Below, piece by piece: positions 25,903 through 35,369 of a DNA stretch of 64,000 bases. Each line of letters opens with the position of its first letter. The stretch's first letter is position 1. The stretch comes from Phytopseudomonas punonensis (GTDB taxonomy: Bacteria > Pseudomonadota > Gammaproteobacteria > Pseudomonadales > Pseudomonadaceae): the NCBI RefSeq assembly GCF_900142655.1, contig NZ_FRBQ01000001.1, positions 250,115-314,114 of the forward strand, in the 5' to 3' direction. The translations under genes and the position numbers were made by a program. Below the pieces are notes generated by a model. It saw only the letters and a list, made by a program, of their open reading frames with translations, was not told where the DNA came from and did no database searches.

Positions 25903-26855
25903 GTGGTTGTCCTCAGGTCGGATAGTTCCGGAATACGAATGACGTCGGCCACGGTGCGATAGAGGCGCCGTGCGTTGTCGTGGAAAAGCTGTTGCTGCTG
26001 ATGGCGTGGCAGATCCGCGACAATGCGTTTGAAGCCGCCATAGATGTCGTCGAACGAACCACAGAGGCTGTCGACCGGGAAGTTGCTGGCGAACATCACC
26101 CGCTCGGCGCCAAAGATGGCGATGGTTTCGCGCACGATCCAGGCGTTGTCTTCGACGCACCAGCGCCGGCCCGGCAGGCCGATGCCGGATACCTTGACGG
26201 CCACGTTCTCGCATTCGGCCAGTTTCGCCATCGCCGCGTGCCAACCGGACAGGCCCTGTTCGCTGCGATCCGAAGGCAGGCCGGCGTGGTTGAGAATCAG
26301 CTGGGTGCCGGGAAAGTCGCGGGCCAGCTCGATGGCTTCGGGCAGGTTCCACCAGGGCGTCTGCAGGTCGAAGTGAAGACCATGGCGTGACAATTCGGTG
26401 TAGCCACGACGCCACCCCTCATCACTCATCAGCGTGCGCTGGGTGCCGACTTCGGCCGGCGAGGCAGGGCCACCAGGCTTGTGGCGCACGCTGCGCACGC
26501 GCTGGAACGCCGCCTGGGCGGCCAGCACTTGGGCAGCATCCGGCGCATCCAGCCAGGCCTGGGCGACCACCGCATTGGGTGCGCCATAGCGCAGGGCGAC
26601 TTCGTGGATGAAAGCGGTTTCGCCAATCGGGTCGCGCGGGTCCCACTCGGTTTCCACATACACGGTGGCTACCACCTGGTGCTCGCCGGCATCGGCCATG
26701 TAGTCGTCCGGGTAGTACGGGCGCTTGATGGCGCTGTAGTCGCCGTAGCGAAACGGGATGTTCTCCGCCCCCGACAACCAGGGGTGATGGTTGCGCAGCG
26801 GGTCCCAGAAATGGTGGTGGGCGTCGATGATCGGCCCGTCGTAGAGATCAGCCAT
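25899..26855 (-). CDS. COG3618-type amidohydrolase (lactonase-like), paralogue A
   Basis: The 318 residues form an amidohydrolase-2 barrel with IIDAHHHFWDPLRNHHPWL at 9-27, LNHAGLPSDRSEQG near the middle and VMFASNFPVDS near residue 270. It is related to the protein at 18964-19923, with similar order of motifs, but diverged throughout. It probably hydrolyses a lactone or carries out a related ring opening. It overlaps the MFS gene by eight bases and the PdxA-like gene by four, so the three are translated as a unit. Confidence 0.88.
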   Translation of the reverse strand: MADLYDGPIIDAHHHFWDPLRNHHPWLSGAENIPFRYGDYSAIKRPYYPDDYMADAGEHQVVATVYVETEWDPRDPIGETAFIHEVALRYGAPNAVVAQAWLDAPDAAQVLAAQAAFQRVRSVRHKPGGPASPAEVGTQRTLMSDEGWRRGYTELSRHGLHFDLQTPWWNLPEAIELARDFPGTQLILNHAGLPSDRSEQGLSGWHAAMAKLAECENVAVKVSGIGLPGRRWCVEDNAWIVRETIAIFGAERVMFASNFPVDSLCGSFDDIYGGFKRIVADLPRHQQQQLFHDNARRLYRTVADVIRIPELSDLRTTT

Positions 26856-28173
26856 GGGCCACCTCGGTCTTGTCCAGGGAGATCAGCAGCGTGCCGGCGA
26901 TGAACACACCCGAGCACAGCGCGAAGAAACCTAGCACCGCGCCGTAACCACCGGCGTGTTGCAACAGCAGGCCGACCAGGATCGGCACGGCGATACCGCC
27001 TAGGCTGCCGGCCATGTTCATCACGCCGCCGATCAGACCGACCCGCGCTGGCGATGCCAGCAGTGCCGGGAAGCTCCAGTACAGGCTGCCCCACATCAGA
27101 AAGAACGCGGTCAGCGAAAGCAGGCCCACCGCCATGTAGGGGTCGCTCAAACCGGGCAGCAACAGGAAGGCGATCAGCGCCACCAATCCGGAAAAACTCA
27201 ACAGGCCCTTGGCTGCCAAGCCGCGGCGCATGCCTTTGCGGATCAACAGATCGCACAGGAAGCCGCCCGTCAGCGAACCTGCAGCACCGCACAGAAAGAT
27301 CACGAAGGTGGCGGCGCCAATGCCCTTGATATCGAAACCGCGGGCCTGAGCCAGGTAGCTTGGCCCCCAGGTGAGCAGGCCGAAGAACACCATCGCCCAG
27401 CTGGCACGACCGAGCAAAATACCGATCAGCGAGTGGCGTGCGATGCCCAGGCCACGCACGGTCTGCCTGGCAGCTTCGGCCATACTCACCAAGCGACCTT
27501 CGTTGATTGTGTCGAGCTCGGCGTCGTTGACATCCGGGTGTTCGGCGGGGTTATCGCGCAGGTAGCGCCAGGCCAGCCAGGCCATGGCGAGCGTGGCGAT
27601 ACCGGCGATGAAGAAAGCGGTGCGCCAGGAGCCCAACACGGCGATCAGGTAGGCGATGATCAGCCCGCCGAGGGCTACGCCCAGTGGCCCGCCACAATCC
27701 ATCAATACCGCACCGCGGCTGCGCTCGCCGCTGCCCAGCCACAATGAGTTGAGCTTGCCGCCAGCGGGAAACAGCGGTGCTTCGGCAGCGCCCAGCGCCA
27801 CGCGAGCGAACATCAGCGACAGGCCGCCGGTGGCGAACGCGGCGAGGGTCTGGAAGGCGCCCCACAGGCCGGTCGACCAGCCGATCACACGGCGCGGGCC
27901 GTAGCGGTCGATCAGCCAGCCGCCGGGAATCTGCAACAGCGCATAAGCCCAGAAGAAGCTGCTAAGGATCAGCCCCTGCATGGCCGGGCTCAGGCTGAAC
28001 TCCCCGGCGATCACCGGCATGGCGATGGACAGGGAAACACGGTCGATCAGGTTGATCACCGTGAGGGCAAAAATGATGGCGAAGATGCGCCAGCGTACCC
28101 GGGACGGTTTACCGACTCGAACAGCGGCCGAAGGGGTGCGTACCGGCAGGGCGACAGGTTGGGCCTGAGCCAT
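26848..28173 (-). CDS. MFS transporter, anion:cation symporter (ACS) type
   Basis: The 441 residues show twelve membrane segments and ACS-family marks: NLIDRVSLSIAMPVIAGEF after TM1 and GGWLIDRYGPRRVIGWSTGLWG between TM2 and TM3. Members import organic anions such as glucarate, galactonate or phthalate. It is the first gene of the minus-strand operon and thus a second uptake route beside the TRAP system. Its leader has a clear A-rich motif (28188-28202) just before GAGG, and the divergent spacer carries two LysR-type sites. Confidence 0.92.
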   Translation of the reverse strand: MAQAQPVALPVRTPSAAVRVGKPSRVRWRIFAIIFALTVINLIDRVSLSIAMPVIAGEFSLSPAMQGLILSSFFWAYALLQIPGGWLIDRYGPRRVIGWSTGLWGAFQTLAAFATGGLSLMFARVALGAAEAPLFPAGGKLNSLWLGSGERSRGAVLMDCGGPLGVALGGLIIAYLIAVLGSWRTAFFIAGIATLAMAWLAWRYLRDNPAEHPDVNDAELDTINEGRLVSMAEAARQTVRGLGIARHSLIGILLGRASWAMVFFGLLTWGPSYLAQARGFDIKGIGAATFVIFLCGAAGSLTGGFLCDLLIRKGMRRGLAAKGLLSFSGLVALIAFLLLPGLSDPYMAVGLLSLTAFFLMWGSLYWSFPALLASPARVGLIGGVMNMAGSLGGIAVPILVGLLLQHAGGYGAVLGFFALCSGVFIAGTLLISLDKTEVAHG

Positions 28174-28187
28174 GGGGAGTACCTCTG

Positions 28188-28202
28188 TATTGTTGTTTTT
28201 TT
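28188..28202 (-). promoter_or_regulatory. Crc/Hfq-type motif before the MFS gene
   Basis: The mRNA strand reads AAAAAAACAACAATA, followed by CAGAGG and the MFS start. It fits AAnAAnAA over almost its full length. Confidence 0.55.
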
Positions 28203-28289
28203 AGTAGCGGGCGACGAACGGTCATCCGGGCTGAGCGAACTATCTGCCTGCTCAACGATAACCGTCTAATCAAAGCTTCTCATACGGAC

Positions 28290-28340
28290 ATAGCCTGGAG
28301 TTATCGCTAAGCCCATGTCGGCGGCATAACCTGAGGCTAT
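28290..28340. promoter_or_regulatory. Two LysR-type (T-N11-A) sites in the divergent MFS/TctC promoter
   Basis: ATAGCCTGGAGTTAT (28290-28304) and ATAACCTGAGGCTAT (28326-28340) each contain a T-N11-A core, and one is nearly the reverse complement of the other (12 of 15). Their centres are 36 bp apart, compatible with a LysR tetramer. The LysR gene at 31664-32602 is the likely binder. Confidence 0.5.
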
Positions 28341-28429
28341 CGGAGTATCAGTTCTTTTGAGTAGACGCTTATCGACCGGCTTCGCAGACTCAGGGCAACC
28401 CACAAGAACGACAACAATGAGGTAGCCCC

Positions 28430-29434
28430 ATGTTCAGTCCCCGCACCCGTCATGTTTCCACAGTGCTCACTGCCCTGCTCTGCGTCGCGCCCTTAGCTGC
28501 ATTGGCCGACTGGAAACCCGAAAAAAATGTGGAGATCGTCGTGGCTGGCGGCCCCGGTGGTGGCACCGACCAACTCGGCCGGATAATCCAGTCGGCGATC
28601 ACCCAGCACAAGCTGCTCGACGTCAACACCGTGGTACTCAACAAGGGCGGCGGCAACGGCGCCGAAGCCTTCCTGGAGATGAAACTGGCCGAAGGTGATG
28701 CCAACAAGCTGGTGATCGGCACCAACAACGTCTATCTGCTGCCGCTGGTAGCCAAACTGGGCTACCAGTGGACGGACCTGACTCCCGTCGCAGCAGTTGC
28801 CGAAGACGACTTCATTCTCTGGACCTATCAAGGCTCACCATGGAAAGACGCCGCAGCCTTCAAGGCAGATCTGACCAAGAATGCCGCGAAGATGCGCATC
28901 GGCGGCAGCCAGTCCAAGGACGTCGACCAGACGCTCTCTCTGCTGCTAGGCCAGCAGGCCAACACCAAGATCACTTACATCCCCTTCAAGAGCGGTAGCG
29001 AAGCCTCCACTCAGTTGGCCGGAAAACACATCGCCGCTAACTTCAACAACCCGGCTGAGAGCCTCAGCCAGTGGCGCGGTGGCCAGGTCGTACCCCTGTG
29101 CGTATTCAGTCAGGAGCGCATGGGTTACACCCAGAAAGTCACCGACACCCAGTCCTGGGCGGACGTACCGACCTGCAAGGAACAGGGTCTGGGCATCGAC
29201 CAGTACCGCTTCCCACGCACCGTATTCATGCCTGGCGGCGTCACTGACGAGCAGCGTGCGTTCTATGTCGAACTGATGCGCAAGGTCAGCCAGACCCCGG
29301 AATTCAAAACCTACATCGAGCGCTCTGCCCTGGCACCGACCTTCCTGTCCGACGATGAGCTGGTGAGCTATATCGAGAAGGATCGTGAGCGCGTTACCCC
29401 TGTGTTCAAGCAAGCCGGCTGGCTGCGTGAGTAA
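28430..29434 (+). CDS. Tripartite tricarboxylate transporter binding protein (TctC family)
   Basis: The 334 residues start with a signal peptide (about 1-25, APLAALADW). The mature protein has the TctC/Bug fold with VEIVVAGGPGGGTDQLGR at about 36-53, the conserved anion-binding P-loop-like segment. It is a periplasmic receptor for a carboxylate. AAGAACGACAACAA (28404-28417) precedes the GAGG ribosome site and may be a Crc/Hfq target. It heads a TctC-TctB-TctA-LysR unit on the plus strand, opposite the TRAP/MFS operon. Confidence 0.92.
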   Translation: MFSPRTRHVSTVLTALLCVAPLAALADWKPEKNVEIVVAGGPGGGTDQLGRIIQSAITQHKLLDVNTVVLNKGGGNGAEAFLEMKLAEGDANKLVIGTNNVYLLPLVAKLGYQWTDLTPVAAVAEDDFILWTYQGSPWKDAAAFKADLTKNAAKMRIGGSQSKDVDQTLSLLLGQQANTKITYIPFKSGSEASTQLAGKHIAANFNNPAESLSQWRGGQVVPLCVFSQERMGYTQKVTDTQSWADVPTCKEQGLGIDQYRFPRTVFMPGGVTDEQRAFYVELMRKVSQTPEFKTYIERSALAPTFLSDDELVSYIEKDRERVTPVFKQAGWLRE

Positions 29435-29503
29435 ATCGCGCGCCCCTCTAGTCCGGTGCGCAACGGCGCCGCCGGGCAGCCCTGCACACAGGAGGAACCC
29501 CCC

Positions 29504-30034
29504 ATGTCCAACACCACGGATACGCCGCTGGTTGCCACCCGCCCGGTGGAAATCGGCCTGGCGCTGTTCACCGCCGGCCTCGGCAGTATCGTCATGGTCG
29601 GCGCCGTCGACATCGGCATTGGCTGGGGCGATAGCGGCCCGGAAGCCGGCTACTTCCCCTTCTATATCGGCTTGCTGATGAGCGCGGCCAGCGTCGGAAA
29701 CCTGATCCTGGCACTTTTGCGCACGCCGGCGATGAGCGCCGCGTTCGTCGGCCGCCAGGCGTTTCGCCAGGTGCTGGCGGTGTTCGTGCCGATCGTCCTG
29801 TACGTGATCGCCATGCCCTTTGCCGGCATCTACCTGGCCTCGGCGGTGTTCATCGCCTGGTTCATGTGGCGTGATCGCCAGCGCAGCAAGCCCTACGGTA
29901 TTGCTCTGATCGCGACCATCTCCTGCGGCGCGGCGCTGGCCAGCTACCTGATCTTCGCGCTGTGGTTCAAGGTGCCGCTGGACAGCGGCGTGCTCGGCGA
30001 CCTGGTGGCCGTTGCCGGAGGGGCGCTGAAATGA
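29504..30034 (+). CDS. Tripartite tricarboxylate transporter small membrane subunit (TctB)
   Basis: From 29504 the protein has 176 residues with about four membrane helices and the TctB features GWGDSGPEAGYFPFYIGLLM near residue 42-61. AGGAGGAACCCCCC precedes the ATG, deciding this start over a longer frame at 29456. It works with TctA in the inner membrane. The stop overlaps the next start by four bases. Confidence 0.92.
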   Translation: MSNTTDTPLVATRPVEIGLALFTAGLGSIVMVGAVDIGIGWGDSGPEAGYFPFYIGLLMSAASVGNLILALLRTPAMSAAFVGRQAFRQVLAVFVPIVLYVIAMPFAGIYLASAVFIAWFMWRDRQRSKPYGIALIATISCGAALASYLIFALWFKVPLDSGVLGDLVAVAGGALK

Positions 30035-31551
30035 GCGAAATCGACTCACTGATGCAGGGCATGGCCCTAATCCTCACGCCATATCACATCGGTTTGATGG
30101 TCATCGGCGTGCTGCTTGGCATTCTCGTCGGTGTGCTGCCCGGCCTCGGCGCTCCCAATGGCGTGGCGCTGCTGCTACCGCTGACCTTCACCATGGAGCC
30201 GGTGTCGGCGATCATCCTGCTCTCGTGCATGTACTGGGGCGCGCTGTTCGGCGGCTCGATCACCTCGATCCTGTTCAATATCCCCGGCGAGCCATCGTCA
30301 GTGGCAACCACTTTCGATGGCTACCCAATGGCCCGTAATGGCCAAGCCGGCGAAGCGCTGACCGCCGCCTTCACCTCGGCGCTGCTCGGTGCGCTGGTCG
30401 GCGTGCTGCTGCTGACCTTCCTGTCGACGCGTATCGCCGAGTTCGCCATGGCGTTCAGCTCGCCCGAGTTCTTTGCCGTGTACCTGTTGGCGTTCTGCAC
30501 CTTCATCGGCATGAGCAAGAACCCGCCGCTGAAAACCGTGGTGGCGATGATGATCGGTTTCGCCATGGCCGCTGTCGGCATGGACACCGTATCCGGGGAG
30601 CTGCGCCTGACCTACGACCAACCCTGGCTGCTCTCCGGCCTGAGCTTCGAGGTGGCGGTGATCGGGCTGTTCGGGATCGGCGAGATTCTCTGCACGGTCG
30701 AGGAAGGCCTGGTGTTTCGCGGCGAACGCGCACGCATCACGCCGATGACCATCCTGCGCACCTGGGCCAAGCTGCCACGCTACTGGCTGACCTGGCTGCG
30801 TAGCGCTCTGGTTGGCTGCTGGATGGGCGTGACACCTGGCGGGCCGACTGCTGCTTCGTTCATGAGCTACAGCCTGGCACGACGTTTCTCGAAAAACCGC
30901 GACAACTTTGGCAAGGGCGAACTGGAAGGCGTGATCGCTCCGGAAACCGCCGACCACAGCGCTGGCACCAGCGCCCTGCTGCCGATGCTGACCCTTGGCA
31001 TCCCAGGCTCGGCCACCGCTGCGGTGATGCTCGGTGGTTTGATGATCTGGGGCCTGCACCCGGGGCCAACGCTATTCGTCGAGCAACACGACTTCGTGTG
31101 GGGCCTGATCGCCAGCATGTACCTGGGCAATGTTGTAAGCCTGATCGTGGTGCTGGCCACCGTGCCGCTGTTCGCCTCGATCCTGCGTATTCCGTTCTCG
31201 ATCATCGCGCCGATCATCATCATGATCTGCTCGATCGGCGCCTACTCGGTGCACAACTCGATGTTCGACGTAGGTCTGATGCTGATCTTCGGCGCCCTGG
31301 GTTATCTGTTCAAAAAACTCGGCTACCCAATCGCACCGCTGATTCTGGCGGCAGTGCTGGGCGACAAGGCCGAGGACGCGTTCCGCCAGTCGATGCTGTT
31401 CTCCGATGGCCAACTGTCGATCTTCTGGTCCAACCCGCTGGTCGGCAGCCTGACCAGCGCCGCGCTGCTGATGCTGTTCTGGCCATTGCTGGCCCGCGGC
31501 CTCAAGGCGCTGTTCGGTGCCCGACAGGAGCAGCCTCGCCATGTCTCGTAA
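30031..31551 (+). CDS. Tripartite tricarboxylate transporter large membrane subunit (TctA)
   Basis: The 506 residues have about eleven to twelve membrane helices and the TctA hallmark loops: GVLPGLGAPNGVALLLPL near 33-50, GGSITSILFNIPGEPSSVAT and GTSALLPMLTLGIPGSATAA. It forms the transport channel for the acid delivered by TctC. The start ATGA overlaps the tctB stop. AGGAG near its end serves the following LysR gene. Confidence 0.95.
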   Translation: MSEIDSLMQGMALILTPYHIGLMVIGVLLGILVGVLPGLGAPNGVALLLPLTFTMEPVSAIILLSCMYWGALFGGSITSILFNIPGEPSSVATTFDGYPMARNGQAGEALTAAFTSALLGALVGVLLLTFLSTRIAEFAMAFSSPEFFAVYLLAFCTFIGMSKNPPLKTVVAMMIGFAMAAVGMDTVSGELRLTYDQPWLLSGLSFEVAVIGLFGIGEILCTVEEGLVFRGERARITPMTILRTWAKLPRYWLTWLRSALVGCWMGVTPGGPTAASFMSYSLARRFSKNRDNFGKGELEGVIAPETADHSAGTSALLPMLTLGIPGSATAAVMLGGLMIWGLHPGPTLFVEQHDFVWGLIASMYLGNVVSLIVVLATVPLFASILRIPFSIIAPIIIMICSIGAYSVHNSMFDVGLMLIFGALGYLFKKLGYPIAPLILAAVLGDKAEDAFRQSMLFSDGQLSIFWSNPLVGSLTSAALLMLFWPLLARGLKALFGARQEQPRHVS

Positions 31552-31663
31552 TCGCCAGCAGGCCGGCTCTTTCCTGGCCACCGCAACCGGGCGCTCGCTG
31601 ATGACTGGCGAGCGCCGCGATTTCTTGTCACCCTTGGCCAACTCCCCTGCCACGAGCCGCGCC

Positions 31664-32602
31664 ATGTCCCGCATTCCAGACGCCAGCATCATCCACAGCC
31701 GCCTGCGCCTGCGGCAGTTGCGTCTGATGCTGGCCCTGCAGGAATTTGGCTCGCTACGCCGGGCTGCCGAAGAAATCGGCATGACCCAGCCAGCAGCGAC
31801 AAAGATGCTCCATGAGGCGGAAAGCCTGCTTGGCGTCGAACTGTTCGAGCGTTTGCCACGGGGCATGCGCGCCACGGCGTTCGGCGAAACGGCGATCTAC
31901 TACGCGAAGATGATCTTCGCCGAGCTGTCGGGCATGCGCGAGGAATTCGCCGCGCTGGAGTCCGGTAACCTCGGCCGGGTCACCATCGGTGCCATTCCGG
32001 CCCTGGCTTCGGGGCTGCTGACGCGCACCATTGCCACGCTGAAGAAGAGCCACCCGCGGCTGTCGATGAGCATCCAGGTCGATACCAGCGACGTGCTGGT
32101 GCAGGCCCTGCAGCAAGACCAACTGGACGTGGTGCTGGGGCGGATTCCCGATGGTGCGCGCACCGATGACCTGCTGTTCGACAGCCTTGGCGAGGAAACC
32201 CTGTGCGTAGTCTCGGGCGCGCAACATCCAATGGCCGGCGCCAGCAAGCTGACCTGGCACGAACTGCAGGACATGACCTGGGTGCTGCAGCAGCACCCCA
32301 GCCCGATGCGCACCATCATCAACCAGGCATTCCACAATGCACGGGTCGACATCCCTAGCAGCATCGTTGAAACCACCTCGATCATGACCTTGTTGTCACT
32401 GCTGCAGCAGACCGACATGATCGGCGTGACCCCGGTCTCGGTGGTCAACGACTACCCAGGCAAGCACCTGCTCAAGGTACTGCCGATCACCTTCGAACCG
32501 CGTTTGCCGCCCTACGGCTTGATTACCCGCCGCCACCGCATTCAGTCCTCGGCCATGCAGGCATTCATCAATGCCGTGAAGGGCGAACACAGCAACCTGT
32601 GA
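31664..32602 (+). CDS. LysR-family regulator of the catabolic region
   Basis: From 31664 (MSRIPDASIIHSRLRLRQLR) the protein has 312 residues with helix-turn-helix RAAEEIGMTQPAATKMLHEA and an effector domain of the GbpR/CbhR-like type. An earlier ATG at 31541, overlapping tctA by 11 bases behind AGGAG, would add 41 residues lacking family features; it is a real alternative because the ribosome site there is better. As last gene of the tct operon it is placed to control both divergent operons through the sites at 28290-28340. Confidence 0.88.
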   Translation: MSRIPDASIIHSRLRLRQLRLMLALQEFGSLRRAAEEIGMTQPAATKMLHEAESLLGVELFERLPRGMRATAFGETAIYYAKMIFAELSGMREEFAALESGNLGRVTIGAIPALASGLLTRTIATLKKSHPRLSMSIQVDTSDVLVQALQQDQLDVVLGRIPDGARTDDLLFDSLGEETLCVVSGAQHPMAGASKLTWHELQDMTWVLQQHPSPMRTIINQAFHNARVDIPSSIVETTSIMTLLSLLQQTDMIGVTPVSVVNDYPGKHLLKVLPITFEPRLPPYGLITRRHRIQSSAMQAFINAVKGEHSNL

Positions 32603-32779
32603 TCGCTCGGTGTGCGGGCCTCGTGACTCACGGTGTTCACCAGAATGGAGAAGCGCGGCTTGCCCACAACCGCACTTTTCGCAACGAAACGGTAACTTTT
32701 ACAAGATTTTGCCGACAGAGCGACGATCCGGCACACTAACGGCCCCGAGCCCCGGCTCGCCGTCGCAGCCAGATCTCGT

Positions 32780-35263
32780 ATGACCCGCTCCCCGCTTCGC
32801 CGTCTTGCCTTCGGTACCCTGCGCCGCCTGTTGTACCTGTGGGTGCGCTCGGAGACCATCAACCAGTCGGCCTTCACGCTCAAGCTCGACCGCAGCAAGC
32901 CGGTCTTCTACGTGCTGCAGCAGCCGTCGGTGAGCGACCTGGCGGTGCTAGATCACGAATGCACCAAGGCCAACCTGCCGCGCCCGGTGCTGCCCGTGGC
33001 GGTGGGCGATCTGATCGAACCGGCGGCGTTTTTCTATCTCACGCCGGAGCCCGACTGGCTCGGCCGCCAGGACAAGCGCGGTATTTCGCCAACTCTGCAG
33101 CGCATGGTCAGCGCGCTGAGCGAGCAAGCGGTCGAGCAGGCGCAGATCATTCCAGTCAGCGTGTTCTGGGGGCAATCGCCAAACCGGGAAACCAGCGCCT
33201 GGAAATTGCTGTTCGCCGACAGCTGGGCAGTGACCGGCCGCCTGCGCCGCCTGGTGAGCATCCTGATTCTGGGCCGCACCACCCGCGTGCAGTTCTCCAC
33301 GCCGATCCAGCTGCGCGAGTTGATCGAGCAGAACAAGGGCCAGGAACGCACCCTGCGCATGGTGCATCGCATCCTGCGTGTGCACTTTCGCAACCAGAAG
33401 GCCGCGGTCATCGGCCCGGACGTGTCGCACCGCCGCAACCTGGTCAAGGGCCTGGTGCACGGCCCGCAGGTTCGTCAGGCGATTGCCGATGAGGTCGAGC
33501 GCGAGAAAATCTCCGTTGAGAAAGCTGAGGCGCTGGCCCTGCGTTACGGCAACGAGATTGCCTCGGACTACACCTACACGGCGATCCGTTTTCTCGAGCT
33601 GATCCTGTCGTGGTTCTGGAACAAGATCTACGACGGCATCAAGGTCAACCATATCGAAGGCGTGCAGGACATCGCCCAGGGTCACGAGGTGATCTACGTG
33701 CCCTGCCACCGCAGCCACATCGATTACCTGCTGCTGTCCTACCTGCTGTTCCGCAATGGCCTGACTCCGCCGCACATCGCTGCCGGCATCAATCTCAACA
33801 TGCCGATCATCGGCGGCCTGCTGCGCCGTGGCGGTGCCTTCTTCATGCGCCGCACCTTCAAGGGCAACCCGTTGTACACCGCAGTGTTCAACGAATACCT
33901 GCACACCCTGATCAGCAAGGGTTACCCGGTCGAGTACTTCGTCGAGGGCGGCCGCTCGCGTACCGGGCGCATGTTGCGGCCGAAAACCGGCATGCTCGCC
34001 ATCACCCTGCGCAGCTACCTGCAGAGCCATCGCCTGCCGGTGGTGTTCGTGCCGGTATACATCGGCTACGAGCGCGTGCTGGAAGGCCGCACTTACCTGG
34101 GCGAGCTGCGCGGAGCGACCAAGAAGAAGGAATCGATCTTCGATATCTTCAAGGTCATCGGTGCGCTCAAGCAGCGCTTCGGCCATGTGTGGGTCAATTT
34201 CGGTGAGCCGATCAAGCTCGACGCCTTTCTCGATGCCCAGCAGCCCGACTGGCGTGAGCAGGATCTGGGGCCGGACTATCGCCCGGCCTGGCTGAACGAC
34301 ACCACCAACCGCCTCGGCGAGCGGGTGGCTCAGCGCCTCAACGAGGCGGCGGCGATCAACCCGGTCAACCTGGTCGCATTGGCGCTGTTGTCGACCAGCA
34401 AGCTGGCGCTGGACGAACGCGCATTGGTGCGCATCCTCGATCTGTATCAGAGCCTGCTGCGCCAGGTGCCTTATTCACCTCACACCACCGTGCCGGAAGG
34501 CGATGGCCTGGCGTTGATCGAGCATGCGCGCGGCATGGAACTGCTCTCCGAACAAAAGGACGCGCTGGGCCGCATCCTTTATCTGGATGAGCAGAACGCG
34601 GTACTGATGACCTATTACCGCAACAACGTGCTGCACATCTTCGCCCTCCCCGGCCTGATCGCCAGTTTCTTCCAGAGCAGCGGGCGGATGAGCCGCGAGC
34701 AGATCCTGCGCTTCGTGCGTGCGCTGTATCCGTACCTGCAGGCCGAGCTGTACATCCGCTGGTCGGCTGAAGAACTCGAAGCAGTCGTCGATCAATGGCT
34801 GGCGGCCTTCGTCGATCAGGGCCTGCTGAAGCAGGAGAACGATGTATATGTGCGCCCGGCACCCAGCTCGCGCAGCTTCGTGCTGCTGACCCTGCTGTCG
34901 CGCGCTATCGCCCAGACTTTGCAGCGTTTCTACATGGCCAGCGCTCTGCTGCTCAACGCAGGGCAGAACACCATCAGCGCCGAGGAGCTGGAAGACCTCT
35001 GCACGGTCATGGCCCAGCGCCTGTCGATCCTGCACGGGCTCAACGCGCCGGAGTTCTTCGACAAGAGCCTTTTCCGCCACTTCATCCAGACATTGCTCGA
35101 CCAGGGTGTACTGCGCGCGGACGAAGCCGGCAAGCTCAGCCATCCCCCAGCGTTCGCCGAACTGGCCGAAGGTGCGGCCAAGCGCGTGCTGCCCGCCGAG
35201 ATTCGCCTGTCCATTCGCCAGGTGACCATGGATCGTAGCGAGGAGCTGCTGGACGGGCTCTGA
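32780..35263 (+). CDS. plsB: Glycerol-3-phosphate 1-O-acyltransferase PlsB
   Basis: The 827 residues match the full-length PlsB family, which makes lysophosphatidate from glycerol 3-phosphate and acyl-ACP/acyl-CoA at the inner membrane. The HX4D catalytic motif is HRSHID at 310-315, followed by [31 protein letters not shown] and [15 protein letters not shown], which correspond to acyltransferase blocks II-IV. Length and order are normal. It stands alone with about 180 bp upstream and no obvious terminator after it. This is a housekeeping gene separating two accessory regions. Confidence 0.97.
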   Translation: MTRSPLRRLAFGTLRRLLYLWVRSETINQSAFTLKLDRSKPVFYVLQQPSVSDLAVLDHECTKANLPRPVLPVAVGDLIEPAAFFYLTPEPDWLGRQDKRGISPTLQRMVSALSEQAVEQAQIIPVSVFWGQSPNRETSAWKLLFADSWAVTGRLRRLVSILILGRTTRVQFSTPIQLRELIEQNKGQERTLRMVHRILRVHFRNQKAAVIGPDVSHRRNLVKGLVHGPQVRQAIADEVEREKISVEKAEALALRYGNEIASDYTYTAIRFLELILSWFWNKIYDGIKVNHIEGVQDIAQGHEVIYVPCHRSHIDYLLLSYLLFRNGLTPPHIAAGINLNMPIIGGLLRRGGAFFMRRTFKGNPLYTAVFNEYLHTLISKGYPVEYFVEGGRSRTGRMLRPKTGMLAITLRSYLQSHRLPVVFVPVYIGYERVLEGRTYLGELRGATKKKESIFDIFKVIGALKQRFGHVWVNFGEPIKLDAFLDAQQPDWREQDLGPDYRPAWLNDTTNRLGERVAQRLNEAAAINPVNLVALALLSTSKLALDERALVRILDLYQSLLRQVPYSPHTTVPEGDGLALIEHARGMELLSEQKDALGRILYLDEQNAVLMTYYRNNVLHIFALPGLIASFFQSSGRMSREQILRFVRALYPYLQAELYIRWSAEELEAVVDQWLAAFVDQGLLKQENDVYVRPAPSSRSFVLLTLLSRAIAQTLQRFYMASALLLNAGQNTISAEELEDLCTVMAQRLSILHGLNAPEFFDKSLFRHFIQTLLDQGVLRADEAGKLSHPPAFAELAEGAAKRVLPAEIRLSIRQVTMDRSEELLDGL

Positions 35264-35369
35264 CTCCATGCGCCTGGCCACTGAGTCAACGAGTGCGCCG
35301 GGCGTTATTGAGCTTTGCCGCTGCAGCCCCTAAGATGCGTCGTTGGGGCCATCTAGGGCAGGGATTTTC

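Noticed and set aside
24886..26415. Single 509-codon frame combining the PdxA-like gene with an upstream part
   Set aside because: The first 171 codons are the antisense-like alternate frame of the amidohydrolase gene; the real start is at 25902, with an ATGA overlap.
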